A stretch of 64,000 bases of DNA from Haemonchus contortus (taxonomy: Eukaryota; Nematoda; Chromadorea; Rhabditida; Trichostrongylidae): assembly GCA_000469685.2 (NCBI GenBank), contig LS997565.1:46033810-46097809 (forward strand), given 5' to 3'. The stretch's first letter is position 1. Each line of letters begins with the position of its first letter. Below are positions 50,442 to 64,000 of the stretch, piece after piece. The notes under the pieces were generated by a model that saw only the letters and a list, made by a program, of their open reading frames with translations, was not told where the DNA came from and did no database searches. The translations under genes and the position numbers were made by a program.

Positions 50442-52640
50442 CAGGGTGTCCCAAAATTATGAGAGTCAAAATTCAGAAAATTCTACGGCAGATTCCATCA
50501 AGTGCATGGTTGCTGAAGTGAAACTCCCAGTATCTCTTGGATAGCCGAGGCTCATTCAATGCCACTTGCAGTTATTGGCATGCGAGAGGCGGAGGGGCAT
50601 TATGAAATGCTTTGCGATTCCCATAACATTAGTACTACGAAAAGCTTCAAGGCGATAAAGAAAAAGATTCAATCAAAAACAAACCAGGAAGTGTAGAAAG
50701 GCGAATGTTTTAAAGATAGGACTTCCGAAGTAGCCCGTTTACGAGTCGATCGTAGTTCTCAGTGACCCATCAGAAAGATGACAAAGGGGCAGGGCTTACT
50801 GAAGCTGTCTGTGGGGCGGACTGCCAGGCAGAAGCTCCACTGTCGTTCCTACCGTGACAGAATTGTCACTTCAATTGCAATTCCAGTAGGCAGTGCAGGA
50901 CCAAAAAATGCAGAAGGTTTCTAAATCACTTGAGGGGTGACCCGCAATCCTTCATTCTTCTCTCTAGCTTGAAATTTTCTACGCCTTAACCATTCCTCAA
51001 CTAACAAAATGACGAAGTTCTAGCTACTACAAACATCGAACGTGCAATCTGTCACAAAAAATGCTTTATGAATCGCAAAATTGTGTTTTTTGTGATGGAG
51101 TCAGTGTCCAGGATAAGTTGTCCCTATTTTCGACGGTACAGGCGTAAAAAGTGAAAGAAACCCGTGCTCGAAGGGCATACTGATGGACCTGGTAGAGCAC
51201 TGATCCGACTTCGCTATGTGAAACATTTCGTAGTTCTCCCAGGAGGACGATACTCCAGCCCACAGAGTCAAGCTAGCACGGGAGTGGTGCCGGCGTTAGC
51301 TGCACAACTTTAACAGCAAAGATGAATGGCCATTTTGGTTTACAAGTCCATTTCCATCGAAAAAACTAAAGTACTGCATCTAGGTTAAAACAATGTCCGT
51401 AATACCTACTCTATTTCGAACTCTCCCATTGCAGTTGCCTCTTCGCTAAAGATCTTGGTTTTACAATCACCAGCGAGCTATGTTTCGATGCACATTGCCT
51501 TAGCATTGCTGCTAAAGCGGAATCTAGGCTTTTTCTTCTCCTTTGTGCACTTTTTAGTAAGGATCCTACCGTTCTGCTCAAAGCCCTCAAAAAGTACGTA
51601 CGACCTATACTTGAATATGGAACCGTAATTTTTTCACCACTTAAGAAGAGAATTATTCAGTACATCGGAAGGGTTCAAAACAGCTTCACAAGGAAAGTTT
51701 TTATTAGAGCGCTTGGTTACACTTATAACAGCATCCCTTGTGCTAATGTAAGGAACAAAATAATGAGTTTAGACTCTCTTAATAAAAGGAGAGTAGTGAG
51801 CGATTTGATGACGGTGCATAAAATCATTACGGGCACAATCTCACTTGGTTCTACCAAATTTTTCTCCTTTAAATCTTCAAAAACAAGAGAGAACCCAAGC
51901 AAAATATGCTTTGCTCCGGTCAAAACCTCTCTAGGGAAGCACTTCTTTACGCACAGAGCTGTTCAGAGTATACCAAGTTTAGCAACAAAGCTAGTTTCTC
52001 ACTTAATCTATCTGAGGCGAGACGAGAAATTTCTCAGTTCCTCAGGAATCACAGCTAGCTGTCACCTTAGTTGTTATTGTTGTGTTGTCTTTAGCAACGT
52101 TGTTACTGGTATCCTTTGTACACATGCATATATGTATCCGTATATTAATATATATATATATCCATTTGTTGTTCATAATGTTCAATGATAATTGTTGTTC
52201 TCCATTAGTTGTTTTTTTTGTGTCTCTTTAGTTGTTTATAATCACGTTCTATGTACATGTTTGGATGTGTTTGTTTGTTTTCATTTTTTTCCTTTCACAT
52301 GTTCCTTAAATACATGTAATAAATTGAAATTGAAATCTTAACTCAATTGACTCTTCTGTATAGTCACTGAAGACCTGTAGAGTTTGCTTCCCTCTCATAG
52401 AAAACAAGACTTGAAGAACGGCTGGCAAGTGCTAGAGGAGGATACTTGCGTGCAAATTGCGAGGGTTGAAAGCGAAGTTCGGGCCGCTATTCGTGCTCAT
52501 GGGGATATTTCGGGATGTGATTGTAGCATGTTGTAGCACATAATGTTAGCAAACGTGCATATATGTAGATTCCTTTGTCTTCAAGCTGAGGCTTCAAATA
52601 GATTGCCATAAACTGTATCCCATAACTTTGGGACACCCTG
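50442..52640 (+). mobile_element. Second Tc1-like copy, split by a LINE insertion
   Basis: The element has the same terminal repeat (CAGGGTGTCCCAAAATTA) at 50442 and, inverted and slightly diverged, ending at 52640, with TA on both sides. Transposase remains include AHRVKLAREWCRR near 51270. Without the LINE at about 51348-52338 the element would be about 1.2 kb, close to the 1268-bp copy. Confidence 0.82.
51348..52338 (+). mobile_element. 5'-truncated jockey/CR1-type LINE (reverse transcriptase C-terminal end)
   Basis: A long plus-strand frame with few breaks (51435-52090) reads KDLGFTITSELCFDAHCLSI, later KKYVRPILEYGTVIFSPLKK, IGRVQNSFTRKVF and MSLDSLNKRRVVSDLMTVHK. This is the standard post-RT segment of jockey/CR1-like elements (PILEY...VQ..FTRK...L..RR...DL). 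The copy ends in AAATTGAAATTGAAATC, a short 3' microsatellite typical of such LINEs. Catalytic RT motifs are missing because of 5' truncation. Its left border is estimated from where Tc1 homology stops. Confidence 0.75.
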
Positions 52641-52890
52641 TATATCACATCCAATTTTATCGATGACGCTTCTGAGCTCAAGATGACTTTCGCTAGTTGA
52701 AAGGGATCGGGCAGTGATCGTACCAATCGTGAGGCGCCTGATACTGACAGTCATGGGCGATAGTCTGCCGTGGGGCCCAGACACTTCTGGGAGACGCCAC
52801 TAGGCTAAGGTAGGAAAAATTGATGGAGGGTGGAGGAAAGGCGAACAGCCGTCACCACGTGAGCCTCATGATTCTCCCCCAGAACCCCAA

Positions 52891-53904
<1,014 letters not shown>

Positions 53905-53965
53905 ATTATATTCCCTTGACGGCAAGCTATTCTATCTGTCTCGCCGTCAGGGGTTATATAATGCC
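53905..53965. repeat. Imperfect hairpin bordering the (GAAA)n tract
   Basis: ttatattcccttgacggc and gccgtcaggggttatataa are near-perfect reverse complements around about 22 nt. It starts exactly where the purine tract ends. Confidence 0.7.
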
Positions 53966-54689
53966 AAAATTTAAAATGTTTACAAAACATTACTTACAAA
54001 AACACAACATCTTGGCACATATTCGATTTACTTAGACATACTTACGTATTCAGAACAATGTGAAAAACGGGCACTTCGGTTAAGACAATAGTAACAAAAA
54101 TCAAAGCAATGAGTATATTTTACGTTTTTTCGAATAACAATAAAACATTCGCATAGGACCTTCACATCGGGAAAAATACATGTGAAATTGCAGGAAATCC
54201 AAGCCTTTAAGCTATTGCTACATCGTTTCTATGTGAGTCAAAACTGACATCAACGGAGTGTTTGAAGACCTGCAACAGAATGAATCACTTCAAGCCGACA
54301 GTGTTCGCTATGAATTACGTTGTTGTGTTACTAGCAGGTAGGCATTGAAGAATGACGAGCTCGTTCTCCATTCTATCCTATTTGAGGTCAGGTGCTTACT
54401 AGAAAAGAGAGAACGATAAAAATGTTGAATCACTCCACACGCGTTCGACCACAGCCTATGTATAATCGCCTATGCCAGTATGAGAGAAATGGACAATACA
54501 CACCAAAACACGACCGAGTATTTACAATCGCACACACTACACACCACACAAATGTCGTACAAGCAAGAACGAGGGCATTTTTTCACGATGAGTTTAGTTC
54601 TTTTTCTTCAAACAAGGTTTTTCATTTCAAAATCGCGAATCAATTACCGCTTACCGAAAAAAAACCAGTCATGGGTCATATATGAGTTA
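53966..54689. other. No feature recognised
   Basis: AT-rich stretch between the hairpin after the (GAAA)n tract and the edge of block B. The overlapping plus-strand frames near 54.4-54.7 kb look random. Confidence 0.4.
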
Positions 54690-57084
54690 GTGCAACTTCT
54701 AATAACATGTTGTATGACTGGTTCTGGTGTGGGTATTGGCAGGCGTAGTATTTTTTGATTATTTGAACAATGGAAAGTTACACATAAAAATCAAAATGTT
54801 CAGAACACCTCTGCTAAAAAAGTGGTTGCCAGAGTCCTTGACCCCTTTACGATAGAGCTGCTTGAAACGCTAACCTTGGTCTGACTTTTCTAGCATGAAC
54901 TCGGAGGAAGCTACATCTATTAATGTTCCACAAAATTCTCGCTGTAGGCTCCTGCGTTCATCACAATAACTTTTGTAGTGTTTGAGCTCCCTGACCAGAG
55001 GCGGCGCCTTCAAATTACATCTACCTGTGCCCAGGCTTCACTGTAGAGCACACTTTCTTTTAACCCGAGTTTACCGCTTGCGTAACGCTTAGCAGGAAGG
55101 GAAGCATCCCTATTCACTTCTCAAGATTCGAGAAATACTCCGATGACGATCTGGTTCCGCAATCACTTCCTCATGTTTACGTTTCACTTTTTCTCCAACT
55201 GTGACCTCCTTCTAATCTACTCTCTTCATTCGTATATTACGTTTCTTTACTATAACTTTTACAACACTTGTGATGCTACTGCAACCATTATGTTACACAT
55301 GTACAACAAATGCTGGGTAACTCATCATTTAAAATGTTCACAAGGGAGTTCTCGTGACATGAATGAATGTAGAGGAATCGCATCTTTTCACTGAACATCT
55401 GCAGCCTCTATGAACTCTATGGCCTTTTGCAAATTTTGGACTGATACCCCTTCGGTCAAGGTGGACTTATCGAGTACTGCAAGAATTATGTTTGCAGTCC
55501 TCCCAATTCGGAGTTGTACCTACATCGTCATCAATTTGCAGTTCCCCACTCTAGAACGCTACCCTTATCGATTAACAGTCCTTGAACTATATTCACAATG
55601 CATGTAAAAATCCAAGTGCGTTCACCTTTTGCTATTCCTGAACTACTATAGATCGTGATGGCTTCTCGAAGCCTGCAGTTGGTGACAGCTGCTTTCCAAG
55701 TGGAATGAACTCCATTGCTACTCATTCGTCAATTTTCCTTATTGCAGATGGTCTTCAATATCGAACGAAATCCAGACCAGACTCATAGGTGCTTTACTTA
55801 CAGAAAAACTCCTATTCTCTAGAATCCAAGAAAAAAAGGCTCCTGAGCTCACAGAAACATGTTGCTATCTGAGCTTTACCGGGATCTCCGCTCAAAACTG
55901 CCAGCAGTGAGCGCAGATAGGCCTGTCTTGGATGCGCCACAATAGTCGCAGTTGATGACGAATGTTGGTTGACCCTGACAGCAGGAAGAAGGCAATATTC
56001 GGGCCAGTGACCCCATTCTCCTAAACAACTGTCCAAGTCAATGGTCAGTTCCAGGCCCTCTCAGTACCTGATCGCTATTAACAGGAATCAATCATACGAA
56101 AAAACAGTTGCAAACTTCCTACCCAGTTGATCAGAAGGCGGTCATTGTACAGTCAGCGGACCTTAAATTTTTATTTTACTCAGAAAAAAAAAACACCCGA
56201 AGCTCCCTTCATGAGCAGTTTTTTCAGCTTCTACCTCAGAGAGATTGAGTTAGCTGGAAAGCCGAGGTGAAAATCAGGCAACGTGGCTTCAGCGGTGAAA
56301 TCTAGTTGGGGTCACTTACTCAGGCAAAACTCAGCGGATAGGAATAACATGCCCGGGGGTTCAAAAACATTTTAACTTGTAGGGAATCAACTTCCATTGA
56401 GAAGCTGACTTCTGACAGCTGCCCTAATGAATAAGAGTGCCCAAAAATGCATAGAATAGTCATACATAATACATAGTGCACCTTTTACGTTCACTGCACA
56501 AGGGATGAGGTACCACAAATATAGGTGAAAATCTAGTAAAACTCACTATCATAGCCCATTTTCATCGGCTCTGGATACGCAATGACCTGTGATCGTGGTG
56601 GTGGAACGGAGGGTGGTGGAGATGGTGATAGTGATGAAGATGGTGGTGATGAAGCTGAAGGTCAATCACCAGAATGGTAAGGGCGGGAGGCATATGTGGT
56701 ATTTATAACACAGCAGGACTAGTGCGTAGGGATTTCCTAATATCCCCAGACCTCCCAGTCCTCCCAGTCCTCCCAGTCCCCCCTGTCCCACAAACCCTTC
56801 CATTATCCCCACTCCTCCCATTCCTCTTGTTCCCAATTGACTACACATAGCTGAAAGTGAGGCTCCTCCACCACAATTAGGGGCTAACGGTTGCCTGTAA
56901 CACGAAAGTTGAGATTACCAATAAAATATTTGCAAAAAACAAAGAAAAATGAGCAATTTTTGAAATTTTCCCTACTTAGGTACTGCGCGTGAAAGCCTGT
57001 GCTTTTTTGGCAAATATCCATTTTGCACAATGAATATACAATACTTCAACTTGACGTTTTGAAGACTGCTGTTACATACATCGC

Positions 57085-57200
57085 CTCAGTACGCGATGCG
57101 AAAGTCTCCCATGCTTAGCAAAGTGTGGACGAAACTTTGGCATCGGACGGGACTCGAACCCGTTCTGGTGCTTCCCGGGGCACACGGTGCCAAAAAAGCA
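57085..57200 (-). repeat. Possible second SINE-like family, copy 2
   Basis: The minus strand carries aacgggttcgagtcccgtcc, which forms a T-arm-like stem, and ends near ggcac/tgcca. It is too short for a complete tRNA, as no D or anticodon arm fits. Confidence 0.35.
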
Positions 57201-57747
57201 CAGGCGTGGGTTCCAGCCTATTGAGTCCATTTAGTTGTGGAGGTGACTTTTAGTACAAAAGCAAAAAGTTGAAATTTTTTCTTAGAAGACATCATTGATA
57301 GGAGATCACAATGAAAGAGGGCCCATCGTCGGATATGAATTCAATGGGAGAAATCTAACGAGGAGCTGCTGCTAATGAACAGTCTGGCTGGGTTGCACAA
57401 CCTGCGATTCCATGCACAATTCTGGGTTCAAAATGGACGGCTTATCCGGGTGATAGTTTCCAGACATATTGGTCTCAATACTAGTTTCCATGTCAACTAT
57501 CCGCAATCAGGGCCTGATCCAGAAAAAGTTCAGGGCCGATCCAGTGGAGTAGTGGCAAAAGGCGACCTAGATCAAAGAATCTATCCCATTTTCTACACCT
57601 GCCTTGGACAATCAAACCTTTCTTCCTTCTGGGTTGCAGAAGTGATATCATACCTGTCTATAGTTGCAACACTCTCGATATTTAACATAAAAATTCTGGT
57701 GAGGTGAACGCAAAACGCTTTAATTCTGGAAGTTCAACAGATCGGAA

Positions 57748-58060
57748 AGTGCGGAGGTGGGGTAGTGGCACTAACACACACGCATGATGGAGTGACGGCA
57801 AGTAGCGCGCTATCAAGCACCCACGGTCCCAAGATCAAGCCCCGGATCGATGATCGTCTAGGCCAAGCAATGATCTCTCCGGGGTCTTTTGTTAGGCTTC
57901 ATACTTGTCTGGGAAGATGAAAGCCGTGATCTGTACTTTAGCTGACCATCGCAAGTCATTGTATAGGTCACATACGCATTCATTACGTCACTACTGTCCC
58001 GAAGGGGAGTCGAATGTGGGAGCGCAATCCTCAGACAGGATTGATCAACGCCCAAAATTT
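57748..58060 (+). mobile_element. tRNA-like SINE shared by both duplication blocks (B copy), with doubled head
   Basis: It has two heads in a row (gaggtggggtagtggcac, then gagtgacggcaagtagcgc). The normal body follows (tgtctgggaagatgaaagc, gcaagtcattgtataggtca) and the end (caggattgatcaacgccc). The B box is decayed (cccaagatcaagccccgg). It is positional counterpart of the 30036 copy. Confidence 0.7.
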
Positions 58061-58199
58061 TTATTTTTTATCCATCAATGATTTGGAGTTGCGGAAACTA
58101 TATTATCAAGCAGGTATCTCAGTGATATGCTCTTCTACCAAAAATACCAAAAGCTCACAAAAGCGAGGCTACGTGAAATCTAACAATTTGGACATGGTG

Positions 58200-58445
58200 C
58201 ATTCAAGTTTGATAGACTCTGCCCACAGATAGTGGTATTTGCTTGGGATTTATCTTTGAACAGAAATTTATAAGTTCTGCCACCGTGTCCAGGTTTTGCA
58301 ATAGTACAGGCGACATTATGGGAGCCCTGATGATAGGTGGCAGAACTAGACTTCGCGCACAGGAGGTGGAGCGTGAGCAAAAATTCTTAATTCGAACCTG
58401 GGAAGATCAAGTTTGGGACGAGTGCAAGAGGTAGTCTCAAGACAC
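58200..58445 (-). repeat. Diverged minisatellite-family units beside the mariner
   Basis: About two degenerate units contain gactctgcccacagatagtg, gacattatgggagccctgatg and ggtggcagaactagact, in the 47.4-kb orientation. They lie just outside the mariner left end. Confidence 0.5.
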
Positions 58446-58664
58446 ATATGGTAGGCACTCGAAAGTAAAAGAACTTGATTCCGCTTCCTGGGGCCAGGGT
58501 TTAAGGAGAAAGCGGATCATGCGTAAAATGAGCATAACTTGAGGAGCATGCAGTAAACTCGAAATAAGAGAGGGAAGATGAAGAATGTCATTTGAACACA
58601 CAGTACTTGAGCAGGGCTGGCAGGTAGGGTGCGCGTGAAGTGTGTTGGTGTGTATAGTTATGTA

Positions 58665-58736
58665 TATGAACATATTATATTATGTATTATGTTATGTTAT
58701 ATTGTTATTATGTTATGTTATGTTATATTATGTACA
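58665..58736. repeat. TTATG-type microsatellite
   Basis: Irregular ttatg/ttatatt units lie directly left of the mariner terminal repeat. Confidence 0.75.
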
Positions 58737-58853
58737 CCTGATGGTGTTTTAGAAAGTTCTGTCGTTTTTCAACGCTCAACTTTCAATGCACATATCTCGA
58801 CTCAAACAAAACTTTATCAATCGGAATAAAACCCATTATTTTACAGTCGGTCC

Positions 58854-58910
58854 GCCCGGCTAACGCCGGGCTTCCCTCCTTCTTATAGGTTCGCCCGGCT
58901 ACGCCGGGCG
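58854..58910. repeat. Twin GC hairpins
   Basis: Two hairpins 38 bp apart: GCCCGGC-TAAC-GCCGGGC (58854-58871) and CGCCCGGC-TAC-GCCGGGCG (58892-58910). Each is followed by a ctcctt-like stretch (cttccctcct, ctcctccttt). They open the block of foreign repeats inside the mariner. Confidence 0.8.
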
Positions 58911-59219
58911 CTCCTCCTTTCTGTGAGAAATTTGTCATGCGTAAATAACACTTCGGAATCCACTTTTTTCTTTGAGTCCTCTACACCCTCGGTGTTGGCT
59001 CCGAATTGGGGGCGATTTTTTCTGTAAGACAACTTCGCTGTGTCCGAAAGAACATCGTTTAATATCAGAAAGGCGATTGTTCAGAAAAAAAAGTATTCAG
59101 AGACTTCATCGCGGCTGAGGTTACTATGTTAGCTACCATCAATCATCTCACCCAACTCCTTGTGCCTTCAAGTTTTAGCGGTCTGGGTCCGAACTCACAG
59201 TATTCATGCACGTCCAGCC

Positions 59220-60365
59220 CTCTGGGGCGAAATTTAGTCTTGCAACCTATCGTCAGTGTTCCTATCCTGCCTCCTGTATTCCTACCAAGTTTGATCGCTC
59301 TAGTTCCATTTTGGCATTTCTCAGCAAGCCCCGCTCTCTGAAGGAGTTATGGGTTTTCGTACATACCCCGTCCACTGTGAGCGGAGTCCGGTCCTGCCAT
59401 CTACCATAAGTGTTCCCATCCTGCCGCCTGTACTCCTACTAAATTTGAACGCCCTAAGTTCGAGTTTAAGTTTTTCACACAGACCCCGCCCCTCGTGGGC
59501 GGGGTCCGGTCTTGCTACCCACCTTAAGTGTTCCCATCCTGCCGCCTGTACTCCTACCAAATTTGAACGCTCTCAGTCCAAATTTAAGTTTTTCACACAA
59601 AACCCGCCCCTCGTGGGCGGGGTCCGGTCTTGCTACCCACCATAAGTGTTCCCATCCTGCCGCCTGTACTCCTACCAAATTTGAACGCTCTCAGTCCGAA
59701 TTTAAGTTTTTCACTCAAACCCCGCCCCTCGTGGGCGGGGTCCGGTCTTGCTACCCACCTTAAGTGTTCCCATCCTGCCATCTGTACTCCTACCAAATTT
59801 GAACGCTCTAAGTCCAAGTTTAAGTTTTTCACACAAACCCCGCCCCTCGTGGGCGGGGTCCGGTCTTGCTACCCACCGTAAGTGTTCCCGTCCTGCCGCC
59901 TGTGCTCATGCCGAATTCGAACTTTTTAGGTCCACAGGGACAGGAGTTATGAATTTCTGGTCAAACCCCACCCATTGTGGGCGGAGCTTCATCCTGCTAC
60001 CCATTATAAGCGTTCCCATCCTATCTTGGGTACTCCTACCAAATTTGGACGCTCTAGGTCCACGGGGACTGCAGTTATAATTTTCCGCACAAACCCCGCC
60101 TCCTGTGGGCGGAGTCCGGCCCCGTTACCCACCATTGGTGTTTTCATGCTGCCGCCTGTACTCCTACCAAGTTTGAGCGCTTTAGGTTCACGGGGACAGA
60201 AGTTATGACTTTCCGCTCGAACATTTATTTGGCACAAACTCCGCCCCCTGTGGGCGGAGTCCGGCTCCGCCACCAACCATTAGTGTTCCCATCCTGCCGC
60301 CCGTACTCCTACCAAACTTGAACTCTCTAGGTCGACGGGAACCCGAGTTATGAATTTCCGGTCAA
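59220..60365 (+). repeat. 118-bp-type minisatellite with internal GC hairpins (about 9 units)
   Basis: Starts of the shared gtgttcccatcctgcc core fall near 59254, 59410, 59529, 59646, 59764, 59882, 60010, 60138 and 60282. The central units are 117-119 bp; outer units are longer and more diverged. Each unit has ctcctaccaaatttgaacgc and a palindromic CCCCGCCCctcgtGGGCGGGG-type stem. It is noncoding, although long frames cross it on both strands. Confidence 0.85.
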
Positions 60366-61352
<987 letters not shown>

Positions 61353-61369
61353 CAGACACACTTAGCGCG

Positions 61370-61992
61370 TTATTTATAGTAGGATACACACTCTTGCCAA
61401 GGAGTTACAAGCTTGCCTATTTCGGTTGCGTAGAACTCTGGAGATCTAGAAGAGATGAATTCGTGGAAGGTCGATTCGACATCATATCGACTGATCAAGC
61501 GTTTCTCTCGGAGGAAGTTGTCGAGATGCTTAATAAAGTGGTAGTCGGTCGGAGCGAGGTCAGTTGAGTACGGTGGGTGTGAAAAAGTTTTATAGCCAAG
61601 CTCCTTCAATTTTTCCAGGATGGTCTGTGTGACTTGGGAGCACGCGCTGTCATGGAGAAGGATCGCCTCCTTCCTGTTCACCAATCCAGGGCCCATGAGC
61701 TGCAGCTTCTGGTGCATTTCGTTGATATCCTGGCAGTATCTTTCAGCTGTGACAGTTTCGCCTGGATCCAAAAAGATATGATGAGCTAAACCAGCCATTG
61801 ACCAGCAACTACCTTCATCACAATCTTCGAGGCTTTCTTCGCCGCTACGGAATTCCTCGAACCATCGCTGGCAGTACGTACATTTGTTGCTCCTGGACCA
61901 AACCCTATGTTGATATCTCGAGCCGTTTTCGCTGCACTCCTGCCTAGTTTGATCTGGAAAAATAATATGGTGCGAACTTGTCGTTTGTCCAT
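61370..61992 (-). pseudogene. Mariner transposase remnant (irritans/bandit-like)
   Basis: Translation starts MDKRQVRTILFFQIKLGRSA (61992), the usual mariner N-terminus, shifts frame near 61885 and continues CQRWFEEFRSGEESLED. About 120 residues with the first catalytic Asp are then missing: the frame jumps to AGLAHHIFLDPGETVTAERY. The second Asp (ILLHDSA) and third (YSTDLAPTDYHFIKHLDNFL) are present, and the C-terminus ends WQECVSYYK. Length is about 205 residues against about 345 for a full transposase. It resembles the bandit mariner known from Ancylostoma; the subfamily is inferred by eye. Confidence 0.8.
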
Positions 61993-62142
61993 GTTTTTTC
62001 CAAGCTTTGCCAAAAGCTAGGAAGTCACGATGAGGCGCTTTCAAATGGTATACTATATAACAGCAGAGCAACGGAAAATAACTCAGAAAAGAGCGTCTAA
62101 AAGTAGACCATCCAAAACGACAGAGTTTTCTGAAACACCTAA

Positions 62143-62192
62143 TATGTATGTATGTGTATGTGTGTATGTGTATACATATATATGTGTGTGTA
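62143..62192. repeat. (TATG/TG)n microsatellite
   Basis: Irregular tatg and tg units begin at the TA that follows the mariner right end. Together with 58665-58736 they suggest the element entered a TA-rich simple repeat. Confidence 0.75.
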
Positions 62193-63339
62193 TTCCGTTG
62201 ATCATCAATAGCTGCTGTTTTCTCGTAACACAGTTTTTAAAGTTGAGATAATGCAGGCGACAGGTCGTTCTCTGATGGCCAATCGCCATTTTATGCTGAG
62301 ATCCTAGGTATTTCTGAAGCAATGAATTGAGACTAGCGGAAGATCAATTTACATCCGAGGTAGCAAACAAAGTTAGTTGATGGTGACGTTACTCCCTCGT
62401 TGCAAATTTGGAATGTTTGAATCGTTTAAGGAAAAAGCACTCTCATGGCGCGGTCAAAGAAATAGAATATGTAAGGAAACTAACAGGATCAACTGGTGAT
62501 CACATGCGCCCATTAAATTAGCCCTTACAGCAATCAAAATAACAAATAGGACCTACTGGCAACATCGTGCGCCTCCAGAGCCGCCGGAAAAGCCACCAAA
62601 ACAGGCCAAACTTGGTGTAATGATAAGTCCTAGCAGTAGCTGAAATAGGAAATATTACAGATTCGACACTTGAAATTTTCAAAAACTGGATGTGACCGTC
62701 ACTTGAAAAATATCCGCTAGCTCAATGCAATATTTCTTTGATAAATACATAGCTGACTAACTATCTTGATTTCTACTGTATTTTTACTTGTGCTTGTTAT
62801 CGTTTTGTAAGATCGGTGACCAGATTGAGGTCGAGCCCATCAATGAGTAGTGGTTCCCCATGAAATCATGTTAAGCTTTCCCGATTTAAGAAAATTAGCA
62901 ATGTCCCCCTCATTTATAAAGCAGTAATTTGGTGTGCCGGTTTGTCGGTTTGTTGATATGGCGGCATGTCGGTAGGTCGGTTTGTGTTTCTGTCCGTTTG
63001 AGAAAGTTATGATTACGATAAAGTGAGTTATAAGGGAAACCTAGCTCTATTCCACACTCCCTTCTTATATATAAGGCCTTAACTTGGTGGGTAAGTTCAA
63101 GGAGTAGAGTGAAAACTGGGTTGTGATTTAAATCTGTACCGGCATCGTGGTGTGTATGTCGTTTTTTATTTATATTTTTTATTTTTATCTATAAAACTTT
63201 TACGTCTGAGTGGTAGAACCTTAAAATAACAAAAATGGCAAACAATTGTAACAGTAAAGATATTGTTAGAGGAGATTCGCCTACCAGCGCTATCATGTCT
63301 TTCTCGGCACTGAAACGACTGTACGTCCACCGGCTCGAA

Positions 63340-63347
63340 GCTTTATA
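63340..63347 (-). promoter_or_regulatory. TATA box of the duplicated copy
   Basis: TATAAAGC begins 51 nt before the ATG at 63296, the same spacing as in the parent gene. Only three substitutions separate the two copies between TATA and ATG. The promoter is therefore much better kept than exon 3. Confidence 0.65.
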
Positions 63348-63610
63348 GCGGTAGACAGTGGTCAACCTGAAAATCGCCCAAGGTTTCAGTTCCAACTCAC
63401 GAAAAATGGCAGGAGCCGATGGAGCAGCCTTTGAAGTGGCAAGCTTTTTTCAGTGATTGCAACGATGGTGCCATATCTGGCCCCAGACTTCGTCCATGTG
63501 CCCACAACCACTAACAATCATTTGGTTGCGAATGAGAGAAGGGTGTTGAAATGAGCGAAACGGCCAGTATGACTATGTAGCCAAAGGAATTTCAATAGTT
63601 TTGTTCTGCA

Positions 63611-63688
63611 GTTTGATTAAAAAGACGGATCGAGATTAATGGGGAGCGCCCGAGCGGGTAACGGTCTACGGTAACGAGAACCTGACCT
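63611..63688. promoter_or_regulatory. Duplicate of the conserved upstream block
   Basis: This is the counterpart of 34577-34649. It carries the same agattaatggggagc and acgagaacctgacc cores with one short gap and one short insertion between them. Confidence 0.4.
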
Positions 63689-64000
63689 TTTATAGAGGCA
63701 GGTGACGCCTATCTTTTTCGTATTGTTTGCACAAATCACAGATCACCTTAAATGTGTTCGTGTTTTATAGAAAGTGGACAGTTCTGGCTCAGTTTGCTGG
63801 ATTCCTTCCGCTTAACCCTGACTGCCAATGAGTACTGTAACGTTCTGCAGGTGATTTGACGACTCGTTGTTTATAACGCCTTCTGAAAAAGTGTGAGGGA
63901 TCGACTAGGTTTACAATGAAGCGACGTCTGAAATAATGTATCACCTGAGGTATTTGATCCCTGGTTTCGGTGCATTTTGTGGATTAGTCTAATCTTCGTA

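Noticed and set aside
57125..57195. Genuine tRNA gene on the minus strand
   Set aside because: A T-arm-like stem and partial acceptor pairing exist, but only about 50 nt lie between them; no D or anticodon arm fits.
59126..60276. Repeated plus- and minus-strand frames of 65-110 codons with similar peptides
   Set aside because: They are produced by the 118-bp minisatellite, on both strands and in shifting frames.
59220..60365. CRISPR-like array of direct repeats
   Set aside because: The repeats are 118-bp head-to-tail units without unique spacers, in a eukaryotic context.

Overview
The window is eukaryotic and reads like a strongylid (hookworm-type) nematode chromosome. It has intron-split genes with small phase-0 exons, very short introns (43-55 bp in places), a tRNA-like SINE present in at least 13 copies, RTE- and jockey/CR1-type LINE remains, Tc1/mariner elements and long simple repeats. 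There are no bacterial operons, rRNA genes or CRISPR arrays. The species assignment is inference, because no search could be run.

All host genes that I can support lie on the minus strand. (1) 2518-5835 is a 5-exon gene for a secreted, low-complexity protein of 475 residues (signal peptide, Cys-rich segment, Gly/Ser/Tyr repeats, polyproline, and 11 copies of a 10-residue Pro/Tyr repeat). (2) 14039-34233 is a 15-exon gene for a related 576-residue secreted protein. It has the same kind of signal peptide and Gly/Cys head, then Met-Gly-Gly repeats, a polyproline block and a long Thr/Glu/Val-rich tail built from phase-0 mini-exons. (3) 54.7-63.3 kb is a duplicated, frameshifted copy of the first four exons of gene 2. 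(4) 40469-41853 is the 3' part of an unrecognised gene with a basic C-terminus and a good polyadenylation signal. Genes 1, 2 and the broken copy share a TATA element followed by AAGCTTCG, 47-48 nt before the ATG.

The main structural event is a segmental duplication: block A (about 26.62-34.85 kb) is homologous to block B (about 54.69-63.86 kb), in the same orientation. A SINE in intron 2 is shared by both blocks and so predates the duplication. A Tc1-like element is only in A, and B keeps the empty TA site. A mariner is recognised only in B. About 20 kb of repeat-rich DNA separates the blocks: gene 3, a dead RTE element (43.3-46.5 kb), a 118-bp-type minisatellite (47.4-48.0 kb), an RTE endonuclease remnant, a Tc1-like element with a jockey/CR1-type LINE inserted in it (50.4-52.6 kb) and 1 kb of (GAAA)n. 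Inside the block-B mariner, about 2.5 kb of GC hairpins, the same minisatellite in the opposite orientation, and 1 kb of (CA)n separate the transposase from its far inverted repeat.

The stretches 0.4-2.5, 5.9-14.0 and 35.6-40.4 kb hold little that I can identify beyond SINE copies, one MITE and one possible LINE tail.
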